DNA of 64,000 bases from Mycoplasmatota bacterium (GTDB lineage: Bacteria; Bacillota_I; Bacilli_A; Izemoplasmatales; Hujiaoplasmataceae): positions 1 through 64,000 of the forward strand of contig CP076020.1 in the NCBI GenBank assembly GCA_018622675.1, read 5' to 3'. A model generated the notes under the pieces. That model did no database searches. It saw nothing but the letters and a program-made list of their open reading frames with translations, and was not told where the DNA came from. Positions 46,785-56,006 of this stretch are shown in pieces. Made by a program: the position numbers and the translations under genes. The first letter of the stretch is position 1. Each line of letters begins with the position of its first letter.

Positions 46785-46950
46785 AACGCACAGAGGTGCA
46801 AATAATCGGTATTTTACATAGATTTCTTTTAGGCAAAAGTATGTGAAAGAAGGGGTTATTTGCCGAAAGTGATTTCTAGCCTAGTAGTTTTCGCTTGGTA
46901 TTTAAACATAAGGTTTAAATATTGCCATATTATTATTATGGAGAGCTGTT
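46785..46950 (+). promoter_or_regulatory. Lysine riboswitch (L box)
   Basis: The 345-bp gap before maoC holds an L-box aptamer. Conserved blocks in order: AGAGGTGC (46792-46799), a purine-rich GAAAGAAGGGG (46845-46855), GCCGAA (46862-46867), a 9-bp hairpin TATTTAAAC/GTTTAAATA (46899-46921), the hairpin CCATA/TATGG (46925-46941) and GGAGAG (46940-46945). P1 would pair ACAG (46790-46793) with CTGT (46946-46949). It leads directly into a terminator and a lysine-degradation operon, so it senses the substrate of the pathway. The block order is that of known L boxes from lysC and lysine transport genes. Confidence 0.88.
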
Positions 46951-46985
46951 ATATTTTTTTAAATATAACAGCTTTTATTTTTATT
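46944..46985 (+). terminator. Riboswitch-controlled intrinsic terminator
   Basis: AGCTGTTATATTT (46944-46956) pairs perfectly over 13 bp with AAATATAACAGCT (46961-46973) around TTTT, then a T-rich tract. Its 5' arm includes CTGT (46946-46949), the 3' strand of riboswitch helix P1, so aptamer closure and terminator formation exclude each other. Confidence 0.85.
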
Positions 46986-46998
46986 TTCGGAGGGTATA

Positions 46999-47430
46999 AT
47001 GAAACAATTTACGATTCAGCAATTGAAGCTTGGAGATAGTGCTTCAACAAAAAAAGTATTTACTGAAAAAGATGTTTTAAGTTTTGCGGAAGTTTCAACT
47101 GATTTTAATCCTGCTCATGTGGATAAAGAGTATCCTAAAGAGACCATGTTCAAGAAGCAAATAGTTCATGGTATGTTGGTAGGATCTTTATTTAGTGCAA
47201 TTTTCGGTGTTCAAATGCCTGGCTTAGGTAGTATCTATACTAAACAATCACTAAAATTTACTAAACCAGTCTATTTTGGAGATGAAATTGAAGCTTCAGT
47301 CACTGTTAAAGAAATTATCCTTGATAAGAATAGAGTAGTCTTTGATTGTGTAGCAAAAAATCAAAATAATGAAGTGGTTATTGTTGGAGAAGCAACAATT
47401 ATGCCACCAAAGGAGAGTCATCATGCATAA
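46999..47430 (+). CDS. MaoC-family hydratase
   Basis: Hot-dog-fold (R)-specific enoyl-CoA hydratase type protein, 143 residues. The MaoC signature is visible as the Asp and His in FAEVSTDFNPAHVDKEY, then QIVHGMLVGSLFSAIFG. CGGAGGG precedes the ATG. It is the first gene of the lysine operon. Lysine breakdown yields crotonyl-CoA, so the protein could hydrate crotonyl-CoA to 3-hydroxybutyryl-CoA, connecting to acetyl-CoA or another fate. That role is inferred; MaoC is not one of the classical lysine-fermentation enzymes. Confidence 0.85.
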   Translation: MKQFTIQQLKLGDSASTKKVFTEKDVLSFAEVSTDFNPAHVDKEYPKETMFKKQIVHGMLVGSLFSAIFGVQMPGLGSIYTKQSLKFTKPVYFGDEIEASVTVKEIILDKNRVVFDCVAKNQNNEVVIVGEATIMPPKESHHA

Positions 47431-48079
47431 ATACATTAATAAAGATTTCTTTAAGTCAATATTAAAGGATGGAATGACTATTCATGTTGGTGGGTTTTTA
47501 ACCAATGGATCGCCTGAAACCTTAATAGATTTAGTAGTAGAGTCTGGAATTAAAGATTTAACTATTATTTGTAATGATGGTGGCTATGAAGGTAATGGTG
47601 TTGGTAAAATGATTAATCACGGACAAGTAAATAAATTGATCGCAAGTCATATAGGTACAAACCCTGATGTTGGAAGACTAATGAATGATGGACGTTTAGT
47701 TGTGGAGCTTGTACCTCAAGGGACTTTGGTCGAAAGAATTAGAGCTTTTGGGGCAGGTCTAGGAGGTATTTTAACACCTACTGGCTTGAATACTATGGTT
47801 CAAGAAGGTAAAGAAGTTATTAATGTTAAAGGTAAAGATTATTTATTAGAAGAAGCTTTAGGTGCTGATTTAGCACTTATAGGTGGTGCTATTGCTGATC
47901 CATATGGAAATCTTAAATATAAAGAGACCATGAGAAATTTTAATCCGATTATGGCTACTGCGGCTGAAATAGTAGTAGTTGAACCAGTCAGGATAGTTGA
48001 TGAAATTGATCCAGAGAATGTGATTACACCACATCCTTTTGTTGATTATGTTTTAGGTGGTGAAGAAAATGAACGATAA
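47423..48079 (+). CDS. atoD: 3-oxoacid/butyrate-acetoacetate CoA-transferase subunit A
   Basis: Alpha subunit of a two-chain CoA-transferase, 218 residues. [20 protein letters not shown] near the N-terminus, then [14 protein letters not shown] and the CoA-binding region [13 protein letters not shown]. The ATG at 47423 follows AGGAGAG and overlaps maoC by eight bases; an open frame upstream from 47369 is not used. In lysine fermentation this enzyme moves CoA from butyryl-CoA to acetoacetate released by Kce. Paired with the B subunit directly downstream. Confidence 0.9.
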   Translation: MHKYINKDFFKSILKDGMTIHVGGFLTNGSPETLIDLVVESGIKDLTIICNDGGYEGNGVGKMINHGQVNKLIASHIGTNPDVGRLMNDGRLVVELVPQGTLVERIRAFGAGLGGILTPTGLNTMVQEGKEVINVKGKDYLLEEALGADLALIGGAIADPYGNLKYKETMRNFNPIMATAAEIVVVEPVRIVDEIDPENVITPHPFVDYVLGGEENER

Positions 48080-48728
48080 GCAGATAATTGCTTCTAGAAT
48101 AGCTCTTGAATTAAAAGATGGTGATTTAGTGAATTTAGGGATTGGTATTCCGACTCTTGTTGCTAATTATGTGCCTGATGATAAAGAAGTTGTCTTTCAG
48201 TCAGAAAATGGAATTATTGGCTTAGAAGCTGATAAAGGTGAAGAATGTGATATTGTTAATGCCGGAGGTATGAAAGCGTCTATTTGTAAGGGTGGGGCAT
48301 TCATTGATTCGGCGACATCTTTTACATTTATCCGTGGTGGACATATTGATATTACTGTTTTGGGTGCATTAGAAGTAGATCAAGAAGGCTCAATTGCTTC
48401 ATGGATTATACCAGGCAAATTAGTGCCTGGTATGGGTGGTGCTATGGATTTAGTCACTGGTGCAAAAAAAGTGATTATCGCAATGAGGCATACAAATAAA
48501 GGAAAAGTCAAGATATTAAAGAAATGTCGTTTACCATTAACAGCTTTTAAACAAGCTAATCTAATAGTCACGGAAATGTGTGTGATGGAAGTTAAAGAGG
48601 ATGGATTGCATTTATTAGAGGTGAATCCATCGTTTACGATAGAGGAAGTTGTGAAAGCAACTGATGCAGAATTGATTATTGGTGAAGTTAAACCAATGAA
48701 AGGGGTAGAAAATGAAAACAAGGCTTAA
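48069..48728 (+). CDS. atoA: 3-oxoacid/butyrate-acetoacetate CoA-transferase subunit B
   Basis: Beta subunit, 219 residues, with the catalytic Glu in the SENGIIGLE motif (about residue 46) that forms the glutamyl-CoA thioester. [14 protein letters not shown] precedes it and [16 protein letters not shown] follows. The ATG at 48069 lies within the end of the A subunit gene, behind GGTGGTGAAG; the GTG at 48057 is an unlikely start. It overlaps kal by 17 bases. Confidence 0.92.
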   Translation: MNDKQIIASRIALELKDGDLVNLGIGIPTLVANYVPDDKEVVFQSENGIIGLEADKGEECDIVNAGGMKASICKGGAFIDSATSFTFIRGGHIDITVLGALEVDQEGSIASWIIPGKLVPGMGGAMDLVTGAKKVIIAMRHTNKGKVKILKKCRLPLTAFKQANLIVTEMCVMEVKEDGLHLLEVNPSFTIEEVVKATDAELIIGEVKPMKGVENENKA

Positions 48729-49095
48729 ATTAAGAATGTCTATGCATGACGCACATTATGGTGGAAATTTAGTAGATGGTGCTAGGATACTAGGATTATT
48801 TGGAGATGCAGCTACAGAATTATTAATTCGCAATGATGGCGATGAAGGTTTATTTAGAGCTTATGAAAAAGTAGATTTTCTTGCACCTGTATATGCTGGT
48901 GATTTTTTAGAAGTAGAAGCTGTAATCTTAGAACAAGGGAATACTTCAAGAAAAATGGAGTTTAAATGTTTTAAAGTGATAGAACCTAGGACTGATATTT
49001 CAGATAGTGCCTGTGATGTATTAGAGAATAAAATATTAACAACTCATGCTATAGGTACATGTATTGTTTTAAAGGATAAGCAAAGAAATGGATAA
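48712..49095 (+). CDS. kal: 3-aminobutyryl-CoA ammonia-lyase
   Basis: Small hot-dog-fold lyase that removes ammonia from L-3-aminobutyryl-CoA to give crotonyl-CoA, late in lysine fermentation. Length 127 matches known Kal. [19 protein letters not shown] near the N-terminus and [17 protein letters not shown] are family-like. Position between the CoA-transferase and kce supports the assignment. AAGGGG lies ahead of the ATG, and its end overlaps kce by eight bases. Confidence 0.88.
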   Translation: MKTRLKLRMSMHDAHYGGNLVDGARILGLFGDAATELLIRNDGDEGLFRAYEKVDFLAPVYAGDFLEVEAVILEQGNTSRKMEFKCFKVIEPRTDISDSACDVLENKILTTHAIGTCIVLKDKQRNG

Positions 49096-49918
49096 ATTGA
49101 TTATTACTTGTGCTATTAGTGGTGCAGAGGTCATGAAAGAGCATAACCCAGCAGTTCCATATACGGTTGAAGAGATGGTTGATGCAGCAAAAGAGGCGTA
49201 TCATGCTGGGGCTTCTATTATTCACTTACATGCACGATTAGATGATGGGACCCCGACACAAGATAAAGAAAGATATAAAGAAATCATTAAATCAATTCAT
49301 AAAGAATGTCCAGAGTTAATCATACAAGTCTCAACCGGCGGCGCTGTTGGGATGTCTGTTGAAGAGCGTTCAGATGTGTTGAATTTAAAACCAGAAATGG
49401 CAACTTTAGATTGTGGGACATTAAACTTTGGTGGAGATGAGATCTTTATAAATACAGAAAATGATATTATTTATTTTGCTGAGAAAATGAATCATTTGAA
49501 TATAAAATATGAAATGGAGTGTTTTGAAAAAGGTCATATTGATATGACGAAAAGACTAATCAAAAAGAATGTTATTAAAAAACCCTTCCATTATAGCTTT
49601 GTATTGGGTGTCGTAGGCGGGATGACAGGTGAGGAAAGAGATTTTATGTTTTTGAAAGATTCGCTTCCTGAAGGTTCAACTTATAGTGTGGCGGGCATTG
49701 GTAAATATGAATTTTCACTAGCAGAACTTGCCATTAAGTATGGTGGCCATGTAAGGGTTGGCTTAGAGGATAATATCTATATTGAAAAAGGTGTTTTGGC
49801 TAAATCCAATGCTGATTTAGTAAAAAAAATTGCGAAAATTGCAAAAATGAATAACAGAGAAATCGCTACAACTAGCGAAACTAGAAGAATACTTGGAATG
49901 GAGGAAAGAAATGTCTGA
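49088..49918 (+). CDS. kce: 3-keto-5-aminohexanoate cleavage enzyme
   Basis: BKACE/DUF849 zinc enzyme, 276 residues. It condenses 3-keto-5-aminohexanoate with acetyl-CoA and releases acetoacetate and 3-aminobutyryl-CoA. The TIM-barrel shows the metal His pair in [11 protein letters not shown] (about residues 46-48), [19 protein letters not shown], the conserved Glu in [10 protein letters not shown] and [10 protein letters not shown]. Overlaps kal and kdd, so translation is coupled. Confidence 0.93.
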   Translation: MDKLIITCAISGAEVMKEHNPAVPYTVEEMVDAAKEAYHAGASIIHLHARLDDGTPTQDKERYKEIIKSIHKECPELIIQVSTGGAVGMSVEERSDVLNLKPEMATLDCGTLNFGGDEIFINTENDIIYFAEKMNHLNIKYEMECFEKGHIDMTKRLIKKNVIKKPFHYSFVLGVVGGMTGEERDFMFLKDSLPEGSTYSVAGIGKYEFSLAELAIKYGGHVRVGLEDNIYIEKGVLAKSNADLVKKIAKIAKMNNREIATTSETRRILGMEERNV

Positions 49919-50948
49919 TTTATGTAAATTTGGAACGCATAGGGTCATATATCCTTTGGGAACTTTACCGCAAAGTGCTGAAAAGATTGATAATCAAATG
50001 GTATGTTATGATAATGAAATATTATGTGAGGTTGAAACTTTAAATATTGATTCAGCTTCATTTACTCAAATAAGAGAAGCTTGTGAAGATGATTATGAAA
50101 AAATTGAAGAAATGATTTTAGATATTGTTCATACAAAGGGTAAGTTACAAAATCCTATCACAAGAAGTGGTGGGATGTTTTTAGGAAAGATAAAGGCTAT
50201 TGGTAAGAATATTAAAACAGAGGCAAAAGTCGGTGATCATATTGCTTCTTTAGTGTCTTTATCCCTAACACCACTTGTGATTGATAAAATCAAAAGAATT
50301 GATTTAGATAAAGATCAAATTGACATTAAGGGTGAAGCCATCCTTTTTGAAACTGGTATTTTTTCTAAAATCCCAGATGATATACCTGCTAATATTGTTT
50401 TATCCGCATTAGATGTTTGTGGAGCGCCTGCTCAAGTAAACTTACTTGTTAAAGAGAATGATGATGTTTTAATTTTAGGTGCAGCTGGTAAATCTGGTGT
50501 CTTGTGTGCTTATCAAGCGAAGAAAAATGCTGGTAAGAATGGTCATGTCATTGGGGTTGTTTATTCTGAAAAAGAAAAAGAGGAATTGGAAAAACTAGAG
50601 GTATGCAATCATATTATTGTTGGTGATGCAAGAAGACCTATGAATATATATGATCAAGTTATAGAAATCAATGGTTCACAAGTTGATGTAACCATTAATG
50701 TTGTAAATGTAGAAAACACTGAAATGACTTCGATTTTACCAACTAAGAATGATGGTACAGTTTATTTCTTTAGTATGGCAACTTCATTTACCAAAGCTGC
50801 TTTAGGTGCAGAAGGTATTGCATCTGAAGCGAAAATGATCATTGGTAATGGTTATACTAAAGATCATTCAGAGTTTACTTTAAATATATTAAGAGAATCA
50901 AAGGAAATGTATCGTTTGTTCAAAGAACGTTATGGAAAGGAGAAATAA
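49911..50948 (+). CDS. kdd: L-erythro-3,5-diaminohexanoate dehydrogenase
   Basis: NAD-dependent enzyme, 345 residues, that oxidatively deaminates 3,5-diaminohexanoate to 3-keto-5-aminohexanoate. The family N-terminus GTHRVIYPLGTLPQSAEKID is present and the nucleotide-binding part reads VLILGAAGKSGVLCAYQAKK (about residue 185). The ATG at 49911 follows GGAGG; the frame runs upstream to 49893 inside kce without a site. The last base of its stop codon is the first base of the kamA ATG. Confidence 0.93.
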   Translation: MSDLCKFGTHRVIYPLGTLPQSAEKIDNQMVCYDNEILCEVETLNIDSASFTQIREACEDDYEKIEEMILDIVHTKGKLQNPITRSGGMFLGKIKAIGKNIKTEAKVGDHIASLVSLSLTPLVIDKIKRIDLDKDQIDIKGEAILFETGIFSKIPDDIPANIVLSALDVCGAPAQVNLLVKENDDVLILGAAGKSGVLCAYQAKKNAGKNGHVIGVVYSEKEKEELEKLEVCNHIIVGDARRPMNIYDQVIEINGSQVDVTINVVNVENTEMTSILPTKNDGTVYFFSMATSFTKAALGAEGIASEAKMIIGNGYTKDHSEFTLNILRESKEMYRLFKERYGKEK

Positions 50949-52204
50949 TGAAAAGTATTACTAATGATAGTTATTTAAAGAGAAGAGATAAATATTTTCC
51001 TGATGTAACAAAAGAGGAATGGGAAGATTGGCATTGGCAAGTAAGAAACCGTATCCAATCTGTTGAAGAATTAGAAAAATATGTAGATTTAAGTAAAGAG
51101 GAAAAGGATGATATTAATCAAGTTTTGTCTAAGTTTAGAATGGCAATCACACCTTATTTCTTTTCTTTAATCGATATTAATAATCCTGAATGTCCTATTA
51201 GAAAACAGTCAATTCCAACATTAAATGAAATGCATGTATCTGAAAACGATATGGTAGATCCATTGGCTGAAGATACAGATTCACCCGTTGAAGGGTTAAC
51301 ACATCGTTATCCTGATAGGGTTTTGTTTTTGATTACGGATATGTGTTCAATGTATTGTAGACATTGTACGAGAAGAAGATTTGCTGGGCAATCTGATCAA
51401 AGAATGCCTAAAGAAAGAATTGATAAGGCTATTCAATATATATCAGAACATGAAGAAATAAGAGATGTATTGTTATCTGGTGGTGATGCATTATTGGTTA
51501 GCGATCAGTTATTAGAGGATATCATCAAACGTTTAAGAGAAATTGATCATGTTGAAATTATTCGATTAGGAACAAGGACTCCTGTTGTGTTACCACAAAG
51601 AATTACACAAGAGTTTGTGGATATGTTAAAAAAATATCATCCTATATGGTTGAATACGCATTTTAATCATTATGATGAAATCACTGTTGAAAGTAAAGCA
51701 GCAATTGATCGTTTAGCAGATGCAGGAATTCCATTGGGTAATCAATCAGTCTTATTAAAAGGTGTTAATGATACAGTAGAAATTATGAAAACCTTAGTTC
51801 AACGTTTAGCGATGATTCGTGTAAGACCTTACTATATATATCAATGTGATTTATCATTAGGTATTGAACATTTTAGAACACCTGTTTCTAAAGGTATTGA
51901 GATTATTGAAGGTTTAAGAGGACACACTTCTGGCTTTTGTGTACCAACATTTGTTGTCGATGCACCAGGAGGTGGAGGTAAAATTCCAGTAATGCCAAAT
52001 TATGTTATTTCTCAAGCGCCAGGAAAAGTCATATTAAGAAATTACGAAGGTGTTATTTCAACATATAGCGAACCAACAAAAGAATATAAAAACCGTGATT
52101 CATATGAAAATATTGAAGGCGTGAGTGCCTTGCTTGGTGGTAAACAAATTTCCCTTGAACCAAAAGATCTTAAAAGGAAGAAAAGAACATTAAAGAAATC
52201 ATAG
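50948..52204 (+). CDS. kamA: L-lysine 2,3-aminomutase
   Basis: Radical SAM and PLP enzyme that converts L-lysine to L-beta-lysine, first step of the pathway. Length 418 is close to the classical clostridial enzyme. The [4Fe-4S] motif CSMYCRHCTRRRF lies at about residue 134, VLLSGGDALL follows, and the PLP-binding Lys is in the GGGGK sequence of DAPGGGGKIPVMPNY near residue 340. HWQVRNRIQSVEEL near the N-terminus is typical. AAGGAG precedes the ATG. Confidence 0.96.
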   Translation: MKSITNDSYLKRRDKYFPDVTKEEWEDWHWQVRNRIQSVEELEKYVDLSKEEKDDINQVLSKFRMAITPYFFSLIDINNPECPIRKQSIPTLNEMHVSENDMVDPLAEDTDSPVEGLTHRYPDRVLFLITDMCSMYCRHCTRRRFAGQSDQRMPKERIDKAIQYISEHEEIRDVLLSGGDALLVSDQLLEDIIKRLREIDHVEIIRLGTRTPVVLPQRITQEFVDMLKKYHPIWLNTHFNHYDEITVESKAAIDRLADAGIPLGNQSVLLKGVNDTVEIMKTLVQRLAMIRVRPYYIYQCDLSLGIEHFRTPVSKGIEIIEGLRGHTSGFCVPTFVVDAPGGGGKIPVMPNYVISQAPGKVILRNYEGVISTYSEPTKEYKNRDSYENIEGVSALLGGKQISLEPKDLKRKKRTLKKS

Positions 52205-52224
52205 ATCAACTTAGAGATTATCAT

Positions 52225-53196
52225 GTGATTAGTTTCATAGGGAATGTAAAAAACGCAGGTAAAACAACGGTTTTAAATTCGGTTGTAAAAAGTTATAATC
52301 ATTCTGTAATTATTACTTCAATAGGTTTGGATGGAGAAAATATTGATCAAGTTACCTTGATGGAAAAACCACAAATATATGTCAGAGAAAATGATATTGT
52401 TGCGACAGCTAAAGACACATTAAAGCAATTTGAAGCAGAATATCAAATGATCGAGGAAACCAATATTTTTACAGCCATAGGAAATATCGTCATTTGTAAG
52501 ATTATAAAACCTGGTAAAGTATTGGTGGCTGGTCCTTCTTTAGTCACTGACATGTCACTATTAATAGATGTCTTAAAAGAAAAGTATGATCATAAGATTT
52601 TAATTGATGGCGCTTTTTTTAGACAAAGTTTTGCGTCTGTTTCGGAAACTTGTATTTTGGTTATAGGTTCTAATATATCAATTGATATGGACTATACTGT
52701 AGAACAAGCTTCATTAATATACAAAAAGTTAACTTTACCTTCTATACCTACTGAATATAAGTGGGTAAAAAATGAAAAAAACATTTCAATGATCAAAACA
52801 GATAAAAAATATATTTTAGATTCTGATTCAGTAATTGGTCATGTTGATCAAATCTTAAACAAATCCAATCATGATTTAAAAATGCTCTATCTTCCAAAAT
52901 CTTTAACAGATGAATTTGTAGAAAAGTGGATTCATCAAATCAAGTATTTTCATTTTGATTTAATATTAAAATCAGGTATCAACATTCAACTGAGTGATCA
53001 AAATTTAAAAAATTTATTTAGATTAAAAACTCATATTTATGTAGAGAATCCAATTGATGTTTCAATTGTATGCATCAATCCTTTTTCTCCACGCGGTTAT
53101 GAATATGATCAATCAACATTTAAAGAAAAACTTTCACTTGCAATAAATAGAAAAGTAATCAACGTAAAAGAGGGTGAACATAATGAACAAACTTAA
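52225..53196 (+). CDS. P-loop protein, putative lysine 5,6-aminomutase reactivase subunit (KamB-like)
   Basis: Protein of at least 323 residues with a Walker A-type P-loop GNVKNAGKTT at the N-terminus and no recognisable further motif; the rest is a mixed alpha/beta protein. Its place between kamA and kamD is where kamB occurs in other lysine fermenters, whose product is thought to help reactivate the B12-dependent mutase. The GTG at 52225 leaves the P-loop almost at residue 1. An ATT at 52189, eight bases after AAAGGAAG, would add 12 residues and overlap kamA; no ATG, GTG or TTG is available upstream before an in-frame stop at 52171. Confidence 0.6.
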   Translation: MISFIGNVKNAGKTTVLNSVVKSYNHSVIITSIGLDGENIDQVTLMEKPQIYVRENDIVATAKDTLKQFEAEYQMIEETNIFTAIGNIVICKIIKPGKVLVAGPSLVTDMSLLIDVLKEKYDHKILIDGAFFRQSFASVSETCILVIGSNISIDMDYTVEQASLIYKKLTLPSIPTEYKWVKNEKNISMIKTDKKYILDSDSVIGHVDQILNKSNHDLKMLYLPKSLTDEFVEKWIHQIKYFHFDLILKSGINIQLSDQNLKNLFRLKTHIYVENPIDVSIVCINPFSPRGYEYDQSTFKEKLSLAINRKVINVKEGEHNEQT

Positions 53197-54739
53197 ATTA
53201 AACCAAAAAATTATTCAGTCAAGCCGACAATATGCTAAAAAAATAGCTAAAGATATCCAAGCCTTTATTGATAGACATTCAACAGTCAGTGTTGAAAGAA
53301 CAGTTTTGCGCTTATTAGGGATTGATGGTGTTGATCAATTTGATGTACCAATCGTGAATCGAATGGTAGATGATGTATTAGAACACGGAGATATTCGTAA
53401 AGGGATATCAATATACATAGCTTCTGCTTTAAATGCGAGTCAATTATCTTTAGATGAGTTTACGAAACAGTATCTCAATCATCAAGTCAGTTTACTTGAT
53501 AATCAATTGATAGAAAAAGACCAGGTTAAAGAAGTACTAAAACCGTATGTTGATACACAATTGGGTATCATCAAAAGTAATAGAAAGTATAGAGACAATT
53601 TACTTGAAAAATATGGAGAAAGTAAAACTGAACTTTATGTCATTGTTGCGACAGGTAATATAGATGAAGATGTGATACAAGCAAAAGCAGCAGCTAGAGC
53701 TGGAGCTGATATTGTTGCAGTGATTCGTTCAACTGGCCAATCTTTACTAGATTATGTTCCTTATGGTAAAACAACCGAAGGGTTTGGTGGAACTTATGCA
53801 ACACAAGAAAACTTTAGAATTATGAGAAAAGCACTAGATGAAGTTGGACAAGAAGAAAAAAGGTATATAAAACTTGTCAATTATGCTTCTGGTTTGTGTA
53901 TGCCAGAAATTGCCGCTATGGGCGCATTAGAAAGATTAGATGTCTTATTAAATGATAGTATGTATGGAATTATTTTTAGAGATATCAATATGAAACGCAC
54001 ATTTATTGATCAGTATTTTTCGAGGTTAATTAATGCATATTCTGGTATCATTATTAATACTGGAGAAGATAATTATTTAACGACAAGTGATGCTGTTTTG
54101 GAAGCACACACAGTGACTGCTTCACAGTTTATCAATGAAGCCTTCGCTATAGAAGCACATTTGCCTGAAAAATTGATGGGCTTAGGTCATGCATTTGAAA
54201 TCAATCCTAATGTTGAAGATTCATTTTTATTAGAGATTGCACATGCTCAACTTGCCAGAGAGTTGTTCCCAAATGCACCTTTAAAATATATGCCGCCAAC
54301 CAAACATATTAACGGTAATATATTTAGAGCATACCAACAAAATGCTATGTTTAACATGGTCACAACCTTAACAAATCAAAAAATCCATTTATTGGGTATG
54401 ATGACTGAAGCAATACATACCCCTTTCATATCAGATAGGTATTTAGCAATAAAAAATGCTCAGATGGTACAAAATTCAATGAAATCTTTAGTAGATGATA
54501 TTAGTTTTAAAGAAGATGGATTCATCCAAACAAGAGCAAAATTGGTTTTAGATAAAGCGCATGAACTTCTTAAAGAGATTGCAGAAGACGGTATGTTTAA
54601 TACTTTGGCTAAAGGTATTTTTGCTGAAACGAAGAGAACTGAAACAGGTGGTAAAGGATTAAGTGGTGTTTTTGAACAATCAGATGACTACATGAATGTG
54701 ATAAGTGATCAATTGGAGGCGTATTTTGATGAAAATTAA
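53183..54739 (+). CDS. kamD: Lysine 5,6-aminomutase alpha subunit
   Basis: Large subunit of the adenosylcobalamin- and PLP-dependent mutase converting beta-lysine to 3,5-diaminohexanoate; 518 residues, close to known KamD. Family segments include RHSTVSVERTVLRLLGIDG, VPIVNRMVDDVLEHGDIRKG, the TIM-barrel part QAKAAARAGADIVAVIRSTG and YGKTTEGFGGTYATQENFR. The ATG at 53183 follows GAGGGTGA and overlaps the P-loop gene by 14 bases. Confidence 0.95.
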   Translation: MNKLKLNQKIIQSSRQYAKKIAKDIQAFIDRHSTVSVERTVLRLLGIDGVDQFDVPIVNRMVDDVLEHGDIRKGISIYIASALNASQLSLDEFTKQYLNHQVSLLDNQLIEKDQVKEVLKPYVDTQLGIIKSNRKYRDNLLEKYGESKTELYVIVATGNIDEDVIQAKAAARAGADIVAVIRSTGQSLLDYVPYGKTTEGFGGTYATQENFRIMRKALDEVGQEEKRYIKLVNYASGLCMPEIAAMGALERLDVLLNDSMYGIIFRDINMKRTFIDQYFSRLINAYSGIIINTGEDNYLTTSDAVLEAHTVTASQFINEAFAIEAHLPEKLMGLGHAFEINPNVEDSFLLEIAHAQLARELFPNAPLKYMPPTKHINGNIFRAYQQNAMFNMVTTLTNQKIHLLGMMTEAIHTPFISDRYLAIKNAQMVQNSMKSLVDDISFKEDGFIQTRAKLVLDKAHELLKEIAEDGMFNTLAKGIFAETKRTETGGKGLSGVFEQSDDYMNVISDQLEAYFDEN

Positions 54740-55460
54740 ACCATATGGAGATACTTTGAATGACGGAGCTGTTCAAGTCAGTTTTACACTACCAATACCT
54801 TTGTCCGCTAAAGCTGTTCAAGCGGCTAAAGAAGTCGCTAAAAGTATGGGTTTAACTGATCCGAGTGTTGTCCATTCAGAAGTAGCGGGAGATCAATTTT
54901 CTTTCTTTGTTGTTTATGGTGCTGTAAAAACATCAATAGATTTAGATAAAATTAAAGTTGTGGAACTTCAAAAAACTAGCAAGACAAAAAAAGAAATTGA
55001 GCAGTTAATTGAAGAAAAACTTAAAAGAGATATTGTTTTTGTTGGTGCATCTACAGGAACAGATGCACATACTGTAGGCATTGATGCTATAATGAATATG
55101 AAAGGTTTTGATGGACATTATGGACTTGAGAGATACCTTGGTATTAAAGCGATTAATTTAGGGTCTCAAGTAAGCAATGAAGAATTTGTCCGTATCGCTA
55201 GAGAAGAAAAAGCTGATGTCCTTTTGGTATCTCAAACCGTGACTCAAAAAGAAGTTCATTTAAAAAACTTAATTGAGTTGGTTGAGTTATTAGAGTCAGA
55301 AGGTATGAGGAAAGATGTATTGCTGATAGCTGGTGGTGCTAGAATAACTCATGAATTGGCAAAAGAATTAGGATATGATGCGGGATTTGGTCCTGGAAGT
55401 TATGCTGAGGATGTTGCTAGCTTTGCGATTGAAGAATTAATTAAAAGAAAAGGTGAATAG
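54729..55460 (+). CDS. kamE: Lysine 5,6-aminomutase beta subunit
   Basis: Cobalamin-binding subunit, 243 residues. The base-off B12 motif DxHxxG appears in GTDAHTVGIDAIMNMKG (about residue 115), with the nearby Lys a candidate PLP ligand as in characterised enzymes. GSQVSNEEF, LLVSQTVTQKEVH and AGGARITHELAKELGYDAGF complete the B12 domain. GGAGG lies nine bases before the ATG, within the kamD end. Confidence 0.95.
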   Translation: MKIKPYGDTLNDGAVQVSFTLPIPLSAKAVQAAKEVAKSMGLTDPSVVHSEVAGDQFSFFVVYGAVKTSIDLDKIKVVELQKTSKTKKEIEQLIEEKLKRDIVFVGASTGTDAHTVGIDAIMNMKGFDGHYGLERYLGIKAINLGSQVSNEEFVRIAREEKADVLLVSQTVTQKEVHLKNLIELVELLESEGMRKDVLLIAGGARITHELAKELGYDAGFGPGSYAEDVASFAIEELIKRKGE

Positions 55461-55462
55461 AA

Positions 55463-55987
55463 ATGAGTATAAATAAGTTAAGTCAAATATCAACTAAAAA
55501 AGGAGATAGTGGGCAATCAAAGAATTATAATAATGATAGCTTTGATAAAGATGATTCTCTTTTTGAAGCATTAGGAACAATAGATGAATTGAATACTTTT
55601 TTAGGATTAACATATCATTATTCTAAACTATCTTTAATCAAACAAATTCAATTGTATTTACAAAACATAAGTTCTTTAATTGCAACTAAACCTCAATCAG
55701 GACATTATGAAAGTTTGAATAAAATTGACGAAGATGATGTTTTATTATTAGAAGATCATATTGAGAAGTTATTAGATGAAAAACCTTTAGAAAATCAATT
55801 TTATTTGCCTGGTAGTGAAAAGTCAAAACCAGGTGCATATTTTGATATGTGCAGGGTTATAACAAGACGAGCTGAAAGAAGGCTTATTTCTTTTGAAAAG
55901 GACCATAAAAGAGACGATTTAGCCCTTATCAAAAAATTTATGAACCGTTTAAGTGATTTGTTATTTTTGCTATCTGTGAATCAATAA
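55463..55987 (+). CDS. PduO-type cob(I)alamin adenosyltransferase
   Basis: Makes adenosylcobalamin from cob(I)alamin and ATP, 174 residues, all-helical. The ATP-binding N-terminal motif STKKGDSGQS, ALGTIDELNTFLGL and the C-terminal CRVITRRAERRL are signatures of the family. Two bases separate the kamE stop and its ATG, so it ends the lysine operon. Its product is the cofactor of KamDE and of glutamate mutase in the following unit. Confidence 0.9.
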   Translation: MSINKLSQISTKKGDSGQSKNYNNDSFDKDDSLFEALGTIDELNTFLGLTYHYSKLSLIKQIQLYLQNISSLIATKPQSGHYESLNKIDEDDVLLLEDHIEKLLDEKPLENQFYLPGSEKSKPGAYFDMCRVITRRAERRLISFEKDHKRDDLALIKKFMNRLSDLLFLLSVNQ

Positions 55988-56006
55988 AAATATTTCAATT
56001 TCTGTC

